A stretch of DNA of 64,000 bases. Source: Oceanimonas sp052119705. GTDB taxonomy: Bacteria; Pseudomonadota; Gammaproteobacteria; Enterobacterales; Aeromonadaceae. The notes beneath the pieces were generated by a model. It was not told the DNA's origin, ran no database searches, and saw only the letters and a program-made list of their open reading frames with translations. This document shows, in pieces, positions 8,665 to 17,453 of this stretch (positions are counted from its first letter, which is position 1; each line of letters starts with the position of its first letter). A program made the translations under genes and the position numbers. The stretch covers positions 6,891 to 70,890 of the forward strand of contig NZ_JBGQOP010000015.1 of NCBI RefSeq assembly GCF_052119705.1, in the 5' to 3' direction.

Positions 8665-9302
8665 GCACAGAGCACAGAACGGCAAGATTTAAGCTGAATA
8701 TTGGCTTGCGCGGCGCCTTGGCTGCCTTAATATTTATCGGCTTAACGGCCTGCAGTATTTTACCCAAAACCGAGCCGGTGACTTTTTATCGCTTACCAAG
8801 CGCAGAGGTAATTAGATCAGCCACGGCGCGGCCTTTAGCCTTAACGGTGCGCATTAAACAACCCGATAGCAACGGTCTGTTAGCCGGCAATCGTATTGCC
8901 GTGATCCCGACCACCAACCAACTCAGTGCCTATCAAGGCGCGCGCTGGGCCACCAGCGTGCCTGTGTTATTTCGTGACCAAGTATTGGATGCTTGGCGGC
9001 AAAGCGGGCTGATTGCCCATGTGATCAATGACAGCCAATCATTGAGCGCAGACCGTGAGCTGACCGGCAGTCTAAATGCCTTTCAGAGTGAATATCGACA
9101 AGGTCAGCCTAGGGTAGTGATCCAGTTTGATGCCCAGTGGCTAGATCCCAATAGCCGAACCCTATTGGCCAGCCGCCGCTTTGACGTGACTGAGCCTGCC
9201 GCCAATAGCAATGTGCCTGCGGTGGTGGCCGCCTTTGGTGTCGCGCAAGCTCGCCTGAGCCAACAGTTATTAGAGTGGGTGCTGGCGATGCCAGCTCGGT
9301 AA
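8661..9302 (+). CDS. ABC-type transport auxiliary lipoprotein (PqiC-like)
   Basis: Lipoprotein of the MCE transport operon. The signal peptide ends in a lipobox GLTAC with Cys31 as the lipid-anchored residue. The rest (YRLP, then alternating strands) fits the PqiC/DUF330-type auxiliary fold. By analogy with PqiC it may sit in the outer membrane and receive the MCE tube; that is inference. It is the last gene of the four-gene operon and is followed by a strong terminator. Confidence 0.88.
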   Translation: MSTEHRTARFKLNIGLRGALAALIFIGLTACSILPKTEPVTFYRLPSAEVIRSATARPLALTVRIKQPDSNGLLAGNRIAVIPTTNQLSAYQGARWATSVPVLFRDQVLDAWRQSGLIAHVINDSQSLSADRELTGSLNAFQSEYRQGQPRVVIQFDAQWLDPNSRTLLASRRFDVTEPAANSNVPAVVAAFGVAQARLSQQLLEWVLAMPAR

Positions 9303-9326
9303 ACCGTTATTGCTGAGCTAAAAAAG

Positions 9327-9364
9327 AAAACCCGCCACTGAGCTTAGTCAGTGGCGGGTTTTTT
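9327..9364. terminator. Bidirectional terminator
   Basis: A 15-bp perfect stem (9327-9341 with 9348-9362) with a 6-base loop, A run on the left and T run on the right. It serves both convergent genes. Confidence 0.92.
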
Positions 9365-9380
9365 ATAGGCAGCGAATCAC

Positions 9381-10328
9381 TTACTGCGGGTGGTCAGCTA
9401 ATGCCTGTTTGGCTTGTGCTTGCCACTTGCCGGGCAAGGCGGCGGCTTTTTGTAAACTGGTGCGGGCGGCTTGCCGCTCACCTAAACCTTGTTGGGTTAA
9501 CCCTAAGTTCAGCCAAGCGGCGGCCAAGGTCGCATCGGCCTGCGTGGCCTGTTTAAAGGCATCGGCCGCCGCATCCGGCTTGCCATCGCCGTGCAACGCA
9601 TTACCCAGCGCAAACCAGCCTAAGGCGTAATCAGGCCAACGTTCAGTTACTGCCTGCCAAGCGGGCAGCGCCGCTTTGGCTCCGGCTACTTTCTCGAAGG
9701 CGGCTATGCTATCGGCTGCGGCAGTATTACTTACGCTCACCGGCAATTGGCCTGGTTTCAATGCCACCATGGCCCAGTGATTGCTGCGCGCCCAAGTGGC
9801 ATTAAAACGACTGCTGCTGATTACACTATGGGCTTGCTCGCCGCTGTGCAGTCGTAATTGCTGTGCTTCTTGGTCATAGCCTATCACCACCGCGTAGTGC
9901 CACAGGGGGTAAAACGCCAAGGACAGATTTTGCAGCACCACCACCGGATGCCCAGCATTTACTTCGCTTAATAGTGCATCGAAGCTGCCGTTGAGCGGAT
10001 AACTAATCCGCTGATGGCGGCGCACCGCAGCCAGCATTTCGGGCTGCACACTGCCTTCGCGGCCGGGCAAGAATACTTGCGGGATCAGTGTATCAACGCT
10101 CACCTGTTGGCCGCTGGCGCCGAGCGCCATGGCCAGAGAAGCGGGGCCGCACTGGTAATCGCGTTGGCTGTAAAAGGGCACGTTAGGGATATAAGACTGC
10201 TTAGGCAGTTGGGCTTTTGCCGCAGCCGACAGCTGAGGCGTGGCGGCACAACCGCTTAATAGACTTAACGACAGTAATAAAAAAACGCCCGTTAGGCGGA
10301 CGTTTTTTAGGCGGCTAAAATGAGCCAT
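9381..10328 (-). CDS. PA2778-family C39-like cysteine peptidase lipoprotein with TPR repeats
   Basis: 315 residues. The signal peptide carries lipobox LLSGC (Cys27). A papain-like C39 domain follows, with the putative nucleophile in QCGPASLAMAL (about residue 60) and the His in WHYAVVIGY. The C-terminal ~100 residues form tetratricopeptide-like helices (WFALGNALHGDGKPDAAADAF, AWLNLGLTQQGLG). The substrate is unknown. It is paired with a PA2779-family gene with one base shared (TAATG), as in Pseudomonas. Confidence 0.88.
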   Translation of the reverse strand: MAHFSRLKNVRLTGVFLLLSLSLLSGCAATPQLSAAAKAQLPKQSYIPNVPFYSQRDYQCGPASLAMALGASGQQVSVDTLIPQVFLPGREGSVQPEMLAAVRRHQRISYPLNGSFDALLSEVNAGHPVVVLQNLSLAFYPLWHYAVVIGYDQEAQQLRLHSGEQAHSVISSSRFNATWARSNHWAMVALKPGQLPVSVSNTAAADSIAAFEKVAGAKAALPAWQAVTERWPDYALGWFALGNALHGDGKPDAAADAFKQATQADATLAAAWLNLGLTQQGLGERQAARTSLQKAAALPGKWQAQAKQALADHPQ

Positions 10329-10720
10329 TAGCGTGTGAAGGGGAAAACGTTAGTTAAGCCCAGCAGATCGGTGACTAACAGAATAATGAATACGGTCAGC
10401 AAGGCACCGATCACGGCGTTGGCACCGGCTGGCATGTTGTCCAGTTGGTCGGCCATTTGCATTACTTCTTGATCAGACAGCGCGGCTACACGGGCTTCAA
10501 CTTCGTTCATTTCTACACCGTAGTTAACCAGCTGCTCTTGGACGTCGGCTCGTGCTAACAAGTTGCCAATGCGCTCACGCTCGGCACTAATTTGTACGGC
10601 ATCCAGTGCGCTTTCGGTAGACACTAATTGGCTCGGTTGCGCCTGTACCATAACGGGCATGGTACCCATCAGCAGAGATAAAATGAGCAAAGGGTTAAGG
10701 ACTCGGAATAGCTTCTTCAT
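10328..10720 (-). CDS. PA2779-family membrane protein
   Basis: About 130 residues: a signal peptide (ending VQAQ), a helical middle (SAERERIGNLLARADVQEQL) and a C-terminal membrane helix (about 105-125). It belongs to an uncharacterised family that travels with PA2778-type peptidases and may be its partner or substrate; that is inferred from gene linkage alone. ATG at 10720 with AGGAG 7 bases upstream is preferred over the longer frame to 10765. Confidence 0.85.
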   Translation of the reverse strand: MKKLFRVLNPLLILSLLMGTMPVMVQAQPSQLVSTESALDAVQISAERERIGNLLARADVQEQLVNYGVEMNEVEARVAALSDQEVMQMADQLDNMPAGANAVIGALLTVFIILLVTDLLGLTNVFPFTR

Positions 10721-11041
10721 TTTTGTGCTCCTGAATATACATGGGGGCGCTAGTCCGCATAGCATGGGCTAGCACTTTATATGACTTATTATTTTGGCTT
10801 ACTGCTAAAGCGCGTTATTTTGAGTCGCGTCATCATACTGAATTTCTATTTAAATAAGTGAGATAGCAAGTGACTTTCTCCATTTACCATTAGGCGGCAG
10901 GCGCGATTAACGCTGACTAGCCTTTATTCATCAATAGCTTAGCTTCATCTGAAGCGTTATTAACTAGCAACGCGAGTTGCGACAACACTCGACATGCAAG
11001 GACCTACGGCCATGACAAACAACAATATAAGGCGCTAAAGC
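10721..11041. other. Divergent intergenic region with short upstream ORF
   Basis: It separates the PA2779-type gene (minus) from the cyclotransferase gene (plus). Near its right end, ATG at 11012 starts an 8-residue ORF (MTNNNIRR, stop 11036-11038) with AAGGA 9 bases upstream, ending 3 bases before the next start. A short hairpin, GCAACGCGAGTTGC, is at about 10967-10980. No other gene is seen. Confidence 0.45.
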
Positions 11042-11911
11042 GTGCATCAGACTCCTTACCTTAGCTCGGCTCGTCGACGATTAGCAGCGGGCCTTAGCAA
11101 GAAATGGCGGTGCGTTTTGCTGTTGTGTTTAAGCTGTACGGCCACTCAAGCCACTCAAGCCACTCAAGCCAACCAAGCCAACCAAGCTCAAGCTAATCAA
11201 ATTAATAGCACAGTTGAGCAGTTAGGCGTAAAAGTGCTCGCCGAGTTGCCACATGACGCCGCCGCCTTTACCCAAGGGCTCCTGTTACATAAGGGCTACT
11301 TTTACGAAAGCACAGGCTTATATGGTCAGAGCAGCCTGCGTAAAATCGATGCCGGCAGCGGCGAGCTGGTGCGACTTCGTAAGCTGGACGATCGTTATTT
11401 TGGTGAAGGACTGGCGCTGGTGGACCAGCAGCTGATCCAGCTTACTTGGCAAGCAGGGCAAGCCTTAGTTTATGATCTTAAAAGTTTTAGCCTGCAGCAG
11501 GTGTTTCACTATCAAGGCCAAGGCTGGGGCCTGTGTTTTGATGGTGAACGGTTATGGATGAGTGATGGCTCTCATCAATTGCAAAAACGTGATGCTAAGA
11601 ACTTTTCGCTACAAAGTAAGATTTCCATCACGCTGAACGGCGAACCGTTAAGCCAACTCAACGAGCTGGCCTGCGTGGGCGAGCACATTTATGCCAATAT
11701 TTGGCACGATCACAGAATCGTGCGCATTAACAAAAGCACCGGCCAAGTCGACGCCGAAATTGACGCCAGCGCGCTTATTGCCGCCAGTGGTCGCAGCCCA
11801 GATCCCGAAGCCGTGCTTAATGGCATTACGTATGACGAGCAGACCGACGTGTTTTACGTAACTGGCAAGCTGTGGCCGAAGATCTTTAAGGTGCAATGGC
11901 AGAAAAAATAG
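11042..11911 (+). CDS. Glutamine cyclotransferase (glutaminyl-peptide cyclotransferase, plant/bacterial type)
   Basis: Exported five-bladed propeller enzyme that turns N-terminal Gln into pyroglutamate. The start is GTG with AAGG 9 bases upstream. A basic, hydrophobic signal (about 20-35) ends at a run of TQA and NQA triplets coded by five 9-bp tandem repeats (11142-11186). The family core follows: FTQGLLL, FYESTGLYGQSSLRKID, LNELACVGEHIYANIWHDHRIVRI, LNGITYDEQTDVFYVTGKLWPKIF. It stands alone and ends at a terminator shared with uvrA. Confidence 0.92.
   Translation: MHQTPYLSSARRRLAAGLSKKWRCVLLLCLSCTATQATQATQANQANQAQANQINSTVEQLGVKVLAELPHDAAAFTQGLLLHKGYFYESTGLYGQSSLRKIDAGSGELVRLRKLDDRYFGEGLALVDQQLIQLTWQAGQALVYDLKSFSLQQVFHYQGQGWGLCFDGERLWMSDGSHQLQKRDAKNFSLQSKISITLNGEPLSQLNELACVGEHIYANIWHDHRIVRINKSTGQVDAEIDASALIAASGRSPDPEAVLNGITYDEQTDVFYVTGKLWPKIFKVQWQKK
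11142..11186 (+). repeat. Five 9-bp tandem repeats inside the cyclotransferase signal region
   Basis: Three exact CCACTCAAG and two exact CCAACCAAG copies, coding T-Q-A or N-Q-A each. They fall where the signal peptide would be cleaved. Confidence 0.9.
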
Positions 11912-11923
11912 CCGGAAGCTTGA

Positions 11924-12061
11924 AGCTGAGAGCGATAAGAAAAGGCTGAAGAACACCCTGAGGAACTGCGCACTAGGCAGAAAAGAAAACCCCGAACTCA
12001 CAGGCTCGGGGTTTAATTTTCTAGCCTCTAGCTTCTAGCTTCTAGCTTCTAGCTTCTAGCT
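11924..12061. repeat. 7-bp-period repeat pair around a terminator (GAAGCTA type)
   Basis: The right arm (about 12022-12061) holds five near-perfect TAGCTTC heptamers; the left arm (about 11924-11945) has degenerate GAAGCTTGAAGCTGAGAGC. A terminator lies between them, and the flanking genes converge. Confidence 0.75.
11987..12020. terminator. Terminator between the cyclotransferase gene and uvrA
   Basis: AAACCCCGA (11987-11995) pairs with TCGGGGTTT (12006-12014), T-rich on the right and A-rich on the left, so it can serve both convergent genes. Confidence 0.82.
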
Positions 12062-14899
12062 TTACTTTTTGCTCTGTTTTTCCAACATAGGCCGCAAGAA
12101 GCGGGCGGTGTGGGAGGTAGAGTGAGCGGCCACTTCTTCTGGCGTGCCGGTGACTAATATTTGGCCGCCGCCGCTGCCGCCTTCGGGGCCCATGTCTACT
12201 ATCCAGTCGGCGGTTTTTACCACGTCTAGGTTGTGCTCTATGATCACCACCGTATTACCGTGATCGCGCAGGCGATGCAGTACCGTAAGCAATAATTGAA
12301 TATCTTGAAAATGCAGGCCTGTGGTCGGCTCATCTAAGATATACAGGGTTTGGCCGGTATCGCGCTTCGACAATTCTTTGGCCAATTTTACGCGCTGGGC
12401 TTCACCGCCAGATAAAGTAGTGGCGGACTGGCCGAGGCGAATATAAGACAAACCCACATCCATCAGGGTTTGCAGCTTGCGGTGAATGGCCGGTACCGGG
12501 GCAAAAAACTCGCAGGCTTCTTCTACCGTCATATCCAACACTTCGTGAATGCTTAAATTTTTGTACTTTATCTCTAAGGTTTCGCGGTTATAGCGTTTGC
12601 GCTTACACACATCGCAGGGCACATACACATCGGGCAAGAAGTGCATTTCCACCTTGATAAGACCATCGCCTTGGCAAGCCTCACAACGGCCGCCTTTTAC
12701 GTTAAACGAGAACCGACCCGGCTTATAACCGCGCGAGCGCGCCTCATGGGTGGCGGCAAACAGCTCGCGAATGGGTGTAAAAATACCGGTATAGGTGGCG
12801 GGGTTAGAACGTGGCGTACGGCCAATCGGGCTTTGGTCGATATCCACCACCTTGTCTAACTTGTCCATGCCTTCTATGGTGCGATAGGGCGCGGGCTGAC
12901 TGATGGTGGCCTTGTTCAACTCGCGATGGGCAATCGGGAACAAAGTGTTGTTGATTAGCGTGGATTTACCCGAGCCGGACACGCCGGTAACACAGGTCAT
13001 TAAGCCCAGCGGTATGGATAAATCGACATTTTGTAAGTTGTTGCCGGTGGCGCCTTTCAAGGTTAGCCAGTGCTCACCTGCTGGCGTGCGCTGCTCTGGG
13101 ATGGCAATGCACTTTCTGCCCGACAAATAAGCGCCGGTTAAAGAGTCGGGATTAGCCATCACCTCGGCGGGCGTACCCTCTGCCACTATATAACCGCCGT
13201 GTACACCGGCACCGGGGCCAATGTCCAACACATAGTCGGCGGCGAGAATGGCGTCTTCGTCATGCTCCACCACTATTACTGTATTGCCGATGTCGCGCAG
13301 GTGCACCAAGGTAGTCAGTAAGCGTTCATTATCCCGCTGGTGCAGGCCAATACTGGGCTCGTCTAATACATACATAACGCCCACCAGACCGGCGCCAATT
13401 TGGCTAGCCAAGCGAATACGCTGGGCTTCACCGCCCGACAGGGTATCGGCGCTGCGCGAAAGCGTCAGGTAATTCAGGCCCACGTTCACCAAGAAGCCGA
13501 GGCGGGCGCAAATTTCCTTGAAAATCTTCTCGGCAATTTGTGCCTTTTGGCCGGTGAGCTCCATGTTGCTAAAGAAGGCGTGGGCATCACCTATGGCCAT
13601 GTCCGCCACTTGCGGCAAGGTGTGATCCGCCACAAACACGTTACGCGGGCCTTCTTTTAAGCGGGCACCGCTGCACGTTGGGCAGGCGCGGTTGCTTTGG
13701 TATTTACCCAGTTCATCGCGTACCGAGTTGGACTCAGTTTCGCGATAACGGCGATCCATATTGTGCAATATGCCCTCGAAGGGGTGCTTGCGCACCAGCA
13801 CATCGCCGCGATCGTTCATGTATTTAAAGTCGATGCTGGTACGACCCGAGCCATAGAGCACAGCTTGTTGTATCTCTTGCGGCAAGTCTTGATAGGGCAC
13901 TTCTAAATCGAACTGATAATGTTCGGCCAAGGATTTCAGCATTTGGTAATAGTAATAGCTGCGCTTATCCCAGCCTCGAATAGCCCCGCCCGATAAACTT
14001 AATTCTGGATTACTGATCACTTTTTCTGGATCGACTATCTGCTGCACGCCTAAGCCATCACAGGTATCACAGGCACCGGCCGGGTTATTAAAGGAGAAGA
14101 TGCGCGGCTCAAGCTCGGCAATGGAATAACCACATTGCGGGCAGGCGAAGTTGGCAGAAAATACCAGCTCGGTATTGCTGTCTCCGTCCATGGAGACCAC
14201 AGAGGCGATACCACCCGAGAGCTCGAGTGCGGTTTCAAAGGACTCAGCTAAGCGTAGTTGCAGATCGTCGCGCACCTTAAAGCGATCTACCACCACTTCT
14301 ATGGTGTGCTTTTTTTGCAGCTCGAGTGTGGGTGGATCCGACAGATCGCACACTTCGCCGTCGATCCGCGCGCGAATAAACCCCTGTGCCGCTAAGCCTT
14401 CGAGCAGCTTAATGTGCTCGCCTTTACGATCCCGCACTACGGGAGCCAGCAGCATCAGCTTTTCGCCTTCAGGCTGCTCTAGTACCTTATCCACCATCTG
14501 GCTGACGGTTTGCGCCGTTAATGGCAGCGAGTGCGTGGGGCAGCGCGGCTCACCCACGCGAGCAAACAGCAGGCGCAGATAATCGTAAATTTCGGTAATG
14601 GTGCCCACTGTGGAGCGCGGATTATGAGAGGTGGACTTTTGCTCGATGGAAATCGCCGGCGATAAGCCTTCAATATGATCCACATCGGGTTTTTCCATCA
14701 AGGACAGAAACTGCCGTGCATAGGCCGACAAGGATTCCACATAGCGGCGCTGGCCTTCTGCATAGAGAGTATCGAAGGCGAGGGAAGACTTGCCTGAACC
14801 CGATAAGCCGGTGATCACTATCAGTTTGTCTCTTGGTAAATCCAAGCTGATATTTTTTAGGTTATGGGTTCGGGCTCCGCGTACTTCGATCTTTTTCAT
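12062..14899 (-). CDS. uvrA: UvrABC excinuclease subunit A
   Basis: DNA-damage recognition ATPase of nucleotide excision repair, 945 residues. It has two ABC modules: GLSGSGKS near the start and GVSGSGKS near 640, with matching LSGGEAQR signatures. Zinc-binding cysteines occur as CPQC...CDTC and CEAC...CDVC. ATG at 14899 (MKKIEVRGARTHNLKNI) matches the family start; the GTG at 14911 would add four residues. The gene is divergent from a transporter gene. I see no LexA box (CTGT-N8-ACAG) in the gap, unlike E. coli uvrA, so SOS control is not supported here. Confidence 0.97.
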   Translation of the reverse strand: MKKIEVRGARTHNLKNISLDLPRDKLIVITGLSGSGKSSLAFDTLYAEGQRRYVESLSAYARQFLSLMEKPDVDHIEGLSPAISIEQKSTSHNPRSTVGTITEIYDYLRLLFARVGEPRCPTHSLPLTAQTVSQMVDKVLEQPEGEKLMLLAPVVRDRKGEHIKLLEGLAAQGFIRARIDGEVCDLSDPPTLELQKKHTIEVVVDRFKVRDDLQLRLAESFETALELSGGIASVVSMDGDSNTELVFSANFACPQCGYSIAELEPRIFSFNNPAGACDTCDGLGVQQIVDPEKVISNPELSLSGGAIRGWDKRSYYYYQMLKSLAEHYQFDLEVPYQDLPQEIQQAVLYGSGRTSIDFKYMNDRGDVLVRKHPFEGILHNMDRRYRETESNSVRDELGKYQSNRACPTCSGARLKEGPRNVFVADHTLPQVADMAIGDAHAFFSNMELTGQKAQIAEKIFKEICARLGFLVNVGLNYLTLSRSADTLSGGEAQRIRLASQIGAGLVGVMYVLDEPSIGLHQRDNERLLTTLVHLRDIGNTVIVVEHDEDAILAADYVLDIGPGAGVHGGYIVAEGTPAEVMANPDSLTGAYLSGRKCIAIPEQRTPAGEHWLTLKGATGNNLQNVDLSIPLGLMTCVTGVSGSGKSTLINNTLFPIAHRELNKATISQPAPYRTIEGMDKLDKVVDIDQSPIGRTPRSNPATYTGIFTPIRELFAATHEARSRGYKPGRFSFNVKGGRCEACQGDGLIKVEMHFLPDVYVPCDVCKRKRYNRETLEIKYKNLSIHEVLDMTVEEACEFFAPVPAIHRKLQTLMDVGLSYIRLGQSATTLSGGEAQRVKLAKELSKRDTGQTLYILDEPTTGLHFQDIQLLLTVLHRLRDHGNTVVIIEHNLDVVKTADWIVDMGPEGGSGGGQILVTGTPEEVAAHSTSHTARFLRPMLEKQSKK

Positions 14900-15043
14900 C
14901 TGCAATTGCACCTAACTGTAAATTCGATCGGCTAGTATGGCACTGGATCATAAGCCCGCCAAGTGTGAATAAGCATTAATCTTGACAGTCCCTCCGTGCT
15001 AAACTAAGTCACTTTCATGTTATTTGATGGCACAAGAGGATCC

Positions 15044-16417
15044 ATGAGCGACGAGCAAGGTTTTAGTCCCCGCGAACGGCGGGCGTCCTTTACCCTAGCG
15101 GGTATTTTTGGCATGCGAATGCTCGGCTTGTTTATGATAATGCCGGTATTTGCCTTATACGGTAAAGACTTGATCGGCTTCTCGCCTATCTGGGTAGGTA
15201 TCGTCATTGGCGTGTACGGGCTTACCCAAGCGGTGCTGCAAATTCCCGCCGGTTGGCTATCGGATCGTATCGGGCGCAAGCCGGTGATCTACGCGGGCTT
15301 AACGCTGTTTGCTCTCGGATCTGTGATCGCCGCTATGTCTGAGTCGGTGTACGGCGTGGCCATAGGTCGAGTGATCCAAGGCTCTGGCGCCATTGCCGGT
15401 GCTATTTTGGCGCTGGCCGCCGATATTACTCGCGAAGAAAGCCGCACCAAGGCCATGGCCATTATTGGCGTCTGCATTGGGCTGTCGTTTGCGATAGCCA
15501 TGGTGTTGGGGCCAGTATTGGCGTCCTTCTTTGGTTTGTCGGGCGTGTTTTGGGCCACGGCTATCTTGGCGGTGATTGGCATGATCATGGTGCGTTTTAT
15601 GTTGCCGGATCCGGTGCATAAGGGCCAAATACGTGATGTAACTGCCGCGCCTGAGTTGTTTGGCCGCTTACTGAAAGACAAACAATTACTGCGCCTCGAC
15701 TTTGGCATCATGCTGTTGCACTTAACGCTCACTGCGGTATTTGTGGCGTTTCCGCTGACCTTGCTCGATGCGGGCTTGGCCGCCGAACAGCACTGGTGGT
15801 TATACCTGCCGGTATTGCTGATGTCGTTTGTATTGATAGTGCCGGTATTGATTATTGGTGCTCGCCGCAACCTGAATAAGCAGTTTTTTCAGGCTTCTAT
15901 TTTGGTAATGATGGCGGCTTTAGTGTTAATGGCGCTGGGCAAAGGTCATATCGGCCTGCTGGCGCTGGCCATGTTGCTGTATTTCACCGCCTTTAACTTT
16001 ATGGAAGCCTCATTGCCGGCTTTTTTATCTATGCTGGCACCGGCCGGCGCCAAAGGCACCGCCATGGGCATTTATTCCACCAGTCAGTTTTTTGGTGCCT
16101 TCTTAGGCGGCGTCTTGGGTGGCGTCTTGTTCCAGTATTTGGGCGGCGTAGGCGTATTTTTACTGGTGGCGGTGGCCATGGGTTTATGGTTTTGGGTCGC
16201 CTTAGGCATGAGTAATGTGAGCAAGGTTAGATCTCATATCTTGCCCATAGGTGTTAGTATAGAAACCACTGAACGTCGAGAGCATCTGCTGGCACAGCTG
16301 TTAGCTTTGCCTGGCGTGCTTGAGGCCTTGATCATCCCTGAAGAGGGATCGGCTTACCTCAAGGTAGACGGCAATACTTTTGAATTAGACCAAGCAAAAA
16401 TTGTAATTAATCTGTAA
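15044..16417 (+). CDS. MFS transporter, YajR-like, with C-terminal ferredoxin-like domain
   Basis: Inner-membrane proton-driven transporter of the major facilitator family; substrate unknown. Twelve hydrophobic segments are visible, with the motif-A loop GWLSDRIGRKP between helices 2 and 3. The last ~70 residues (after SKVRSHILPIG) form a small cytoplasmic domain (LLALPGVLEALIIPEEGSAYLKVD) as in the YAM domain of E. coli YajR. ATG at 15044 has AGAGGA directly upstream and is preferred to 15017. It lies between uvrA and ssb, an arrangement common in Aeromonas and Vibrio relatives. Confidence 0.9.
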   Translation: MSDEQGFSPRERRASFTLAGIFGMRMLGLFMIMPVFALYGKDLIGFSPIWVGIVIGVYGLTQAVLQIPAGWLSDRIGRKPVIYAGLTLFALGSVIAAMSESVYGVAIGRVIQGSGAIAGAILALAADITREESRTKAMAIIGVCIGLSFAIAMVLGPVLASFFGLSGVFWATAILAVIGMIMVRFMLPDPVHKGQIRDVTAAPELFGRLLKDKQLLRLDFGIMLLHLTLTAVFVAFPLTLLDAGLAAEQHWWLYLPVLLMSFVLIVPVLIIGARRNLNKQFFQASILVMMAALVLMALGKGHIGLLALAMLLYFTAFNFMEASLPAFLSMLAPAGAKGTAMGIYSTSQFFGAFLGGVLGGVLFQYLGGVGVFLLVAVAMGLWFWVALGMSNVSKVRSHILPIGVSIETTERREHLLAQLLALPGVLEALIIPEEGSAYLKVDGNTFELDQAKIVINL

Positions 16418-16431
16418 GTGCGGAGCGAGTT

Positions 16432-17094
16432 ATGGCCAATAGAGGCATCAATAAAGTTATCCTGATCGGCCATTTGGGTCAGGATCCTGAAATACGTTAT
16501 ATGCCAAATGGCAATGCGGTAGCCAATATTACCTTGGCCACCAGTGAAACCTGGCGTGACAAGCAGTCTGGCGAGCAGAAAGAGAAAACCGAGTGGCATC
16601 GCGTGGTGTTCTTCGGCAAGTTGGCGGAGATCGTCGGCGAATATCTGCGTAAAGGCTCACAAGTCTACGTAGAAGGCCGCTTACAAACCCGTAAATGGCA
16701 AGGCCAAGACGGCCAAGACAGATACACCACAGAAATCGTGGTCGATGTGGGCGGCAGCATGCAAATGTTGGGCGGTCGCACGCAAGGCGGCGGTGGCCAA
16801 GGCGGCGCCCCACAGGGCGGTCAAGGTGGCTGGGGTGGCCAACAACAGGGTGGTCAACAAGGCGGCCAGCAGCAGGGCGGCGGTCAAGGCAATTGGGGCA
16901 GCCAGCAAGCGGCTCCTCAGCAAGGCGGACAAGACAACTGGGGTGGCCCACAAGGCGGCCAGCAGCAGTCTGCACCCCAAGGTCAGCCCGCTTACGGTCA
17001 GCAGAATAAACCTGCCGCCCCGCAAAGCCAGCCAGCACCAGCGCCTACCTATAACGAACCACCGATGGACTTCGATGACGATATCCCATTCTAG
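16432..17094 (+). CDS. ssb: Single-stranded DNA-binding protein
   Basis: Coats single-stranded DNA in replication, repair and recombination and recruits partners through its tail. It has an N-terminal OB fold (about 1-110, beginning MANRGINKVILIGHLG), a Gly/Gln-rich linker (about 115-205) and the acidic tail MDFDDDIPF. At 220 residues it is longer than E. coli Ssb (178) because of the linker, built from repeated GGQ and QQGG units. A GGAG ribosome binding site lies ahead of ATG. It has its own terminator. Confidence 0.97.
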   Translation: MANRGINKVILIGHLGQDPEIRYMPNGNAVANITLATSETWRDKQSGEQKEKTEWHRVVFFGKLAEIVGEYLRKGSQVYVEGRLQTRKWQGQDGQDRYTTEIVVDVGGSMQMLGGRTQGGGGQGGAPQGGQGGWGGQQQGGQQGGQQQGGGQGNWGSQQAAPQQGGQDNWGGPQGGQQQSAPQGQPAYGQQNKPAAPQSQPAPAPTYNEPPMDFDDDIPF

Positions 17095-17134
17095 GACTCT
17101 TTAGAGTCTTATCTGAAAGATAAATACTGCAATT

Positions 17135-17162
17135 AGGCCTCTGTTAATACAGGGGCTTTTTC
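17135..17162 (+). terminator. Terminator after ssb
   Basis: A 7-bp stem GCCTCTG/CAGGGGC (one G-T pair), 6-base loop, then five T. Confidence 0.75.
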
Positions 17163-17453
17163 AACGCTAAAGATGAGCGACTTGTCACGGAATACACGAA
17201 AATAGACCTAAGTGGTAAAGCCAGAGAGCGCCGTGGCAATCCATTGAACAGGGAACTAGGGATTGGTGAATAGGGAATTGGCAGGCCGTGATTAGGGAAT
17301 AGTAACTGACAGATAAACGCTGTGCTCTCGTCCCCAGTCCCACTCCCCGATCACTCGTCACTTAAGAAAAAGATGGGTATTAAATAATCCACGCTCTTCA
17401 ATATACGGCCCTCATTATCATTTTCACTATCAGTTAGGAAACATCAAATCAGC
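17163..17453. repeat. Gap between ssb and hsdM with degenerate 7-bp-period repeat pair (GGGAATA type)
   Basis: The left arm (about 17250-17310) reads as heptamers GGGAACT, AGGGATT, GGTGAAT, AGGGAAT and further degenerate copies. The right arm (about 17331-17360: CGTCCCC, AGTCCCA, CTCCCCG, ATCACTC, GTCACTT) is roughly complementary. The remaining ~90 bases up to hsdM are AT-rich and probably carry its promoter. No gene is seen. Confidence 0.6.

Noticed and set aside
13697..13906. Several 60-140-residue plus-strand ORFs within uvrA
   Set aside because: They are antisense to the conserved uvrA frame, lack ribosome binding sites and resemble nothing.
14900..15043. LexA/SOS box between uvrA and the transporter gene
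   Set aside because: CTGTAAATTCGATCGG near 14930 has the left half (CTGT) but not ACAG at the right distance, and no other CTGT-N8-ACAG is present.
16529..17038. A 169-residue minus-strand ORF across ssb
   Set aside because: It arises from the Gly/Gln-rich codons of the ssb linker read backwards; ssb is certain.
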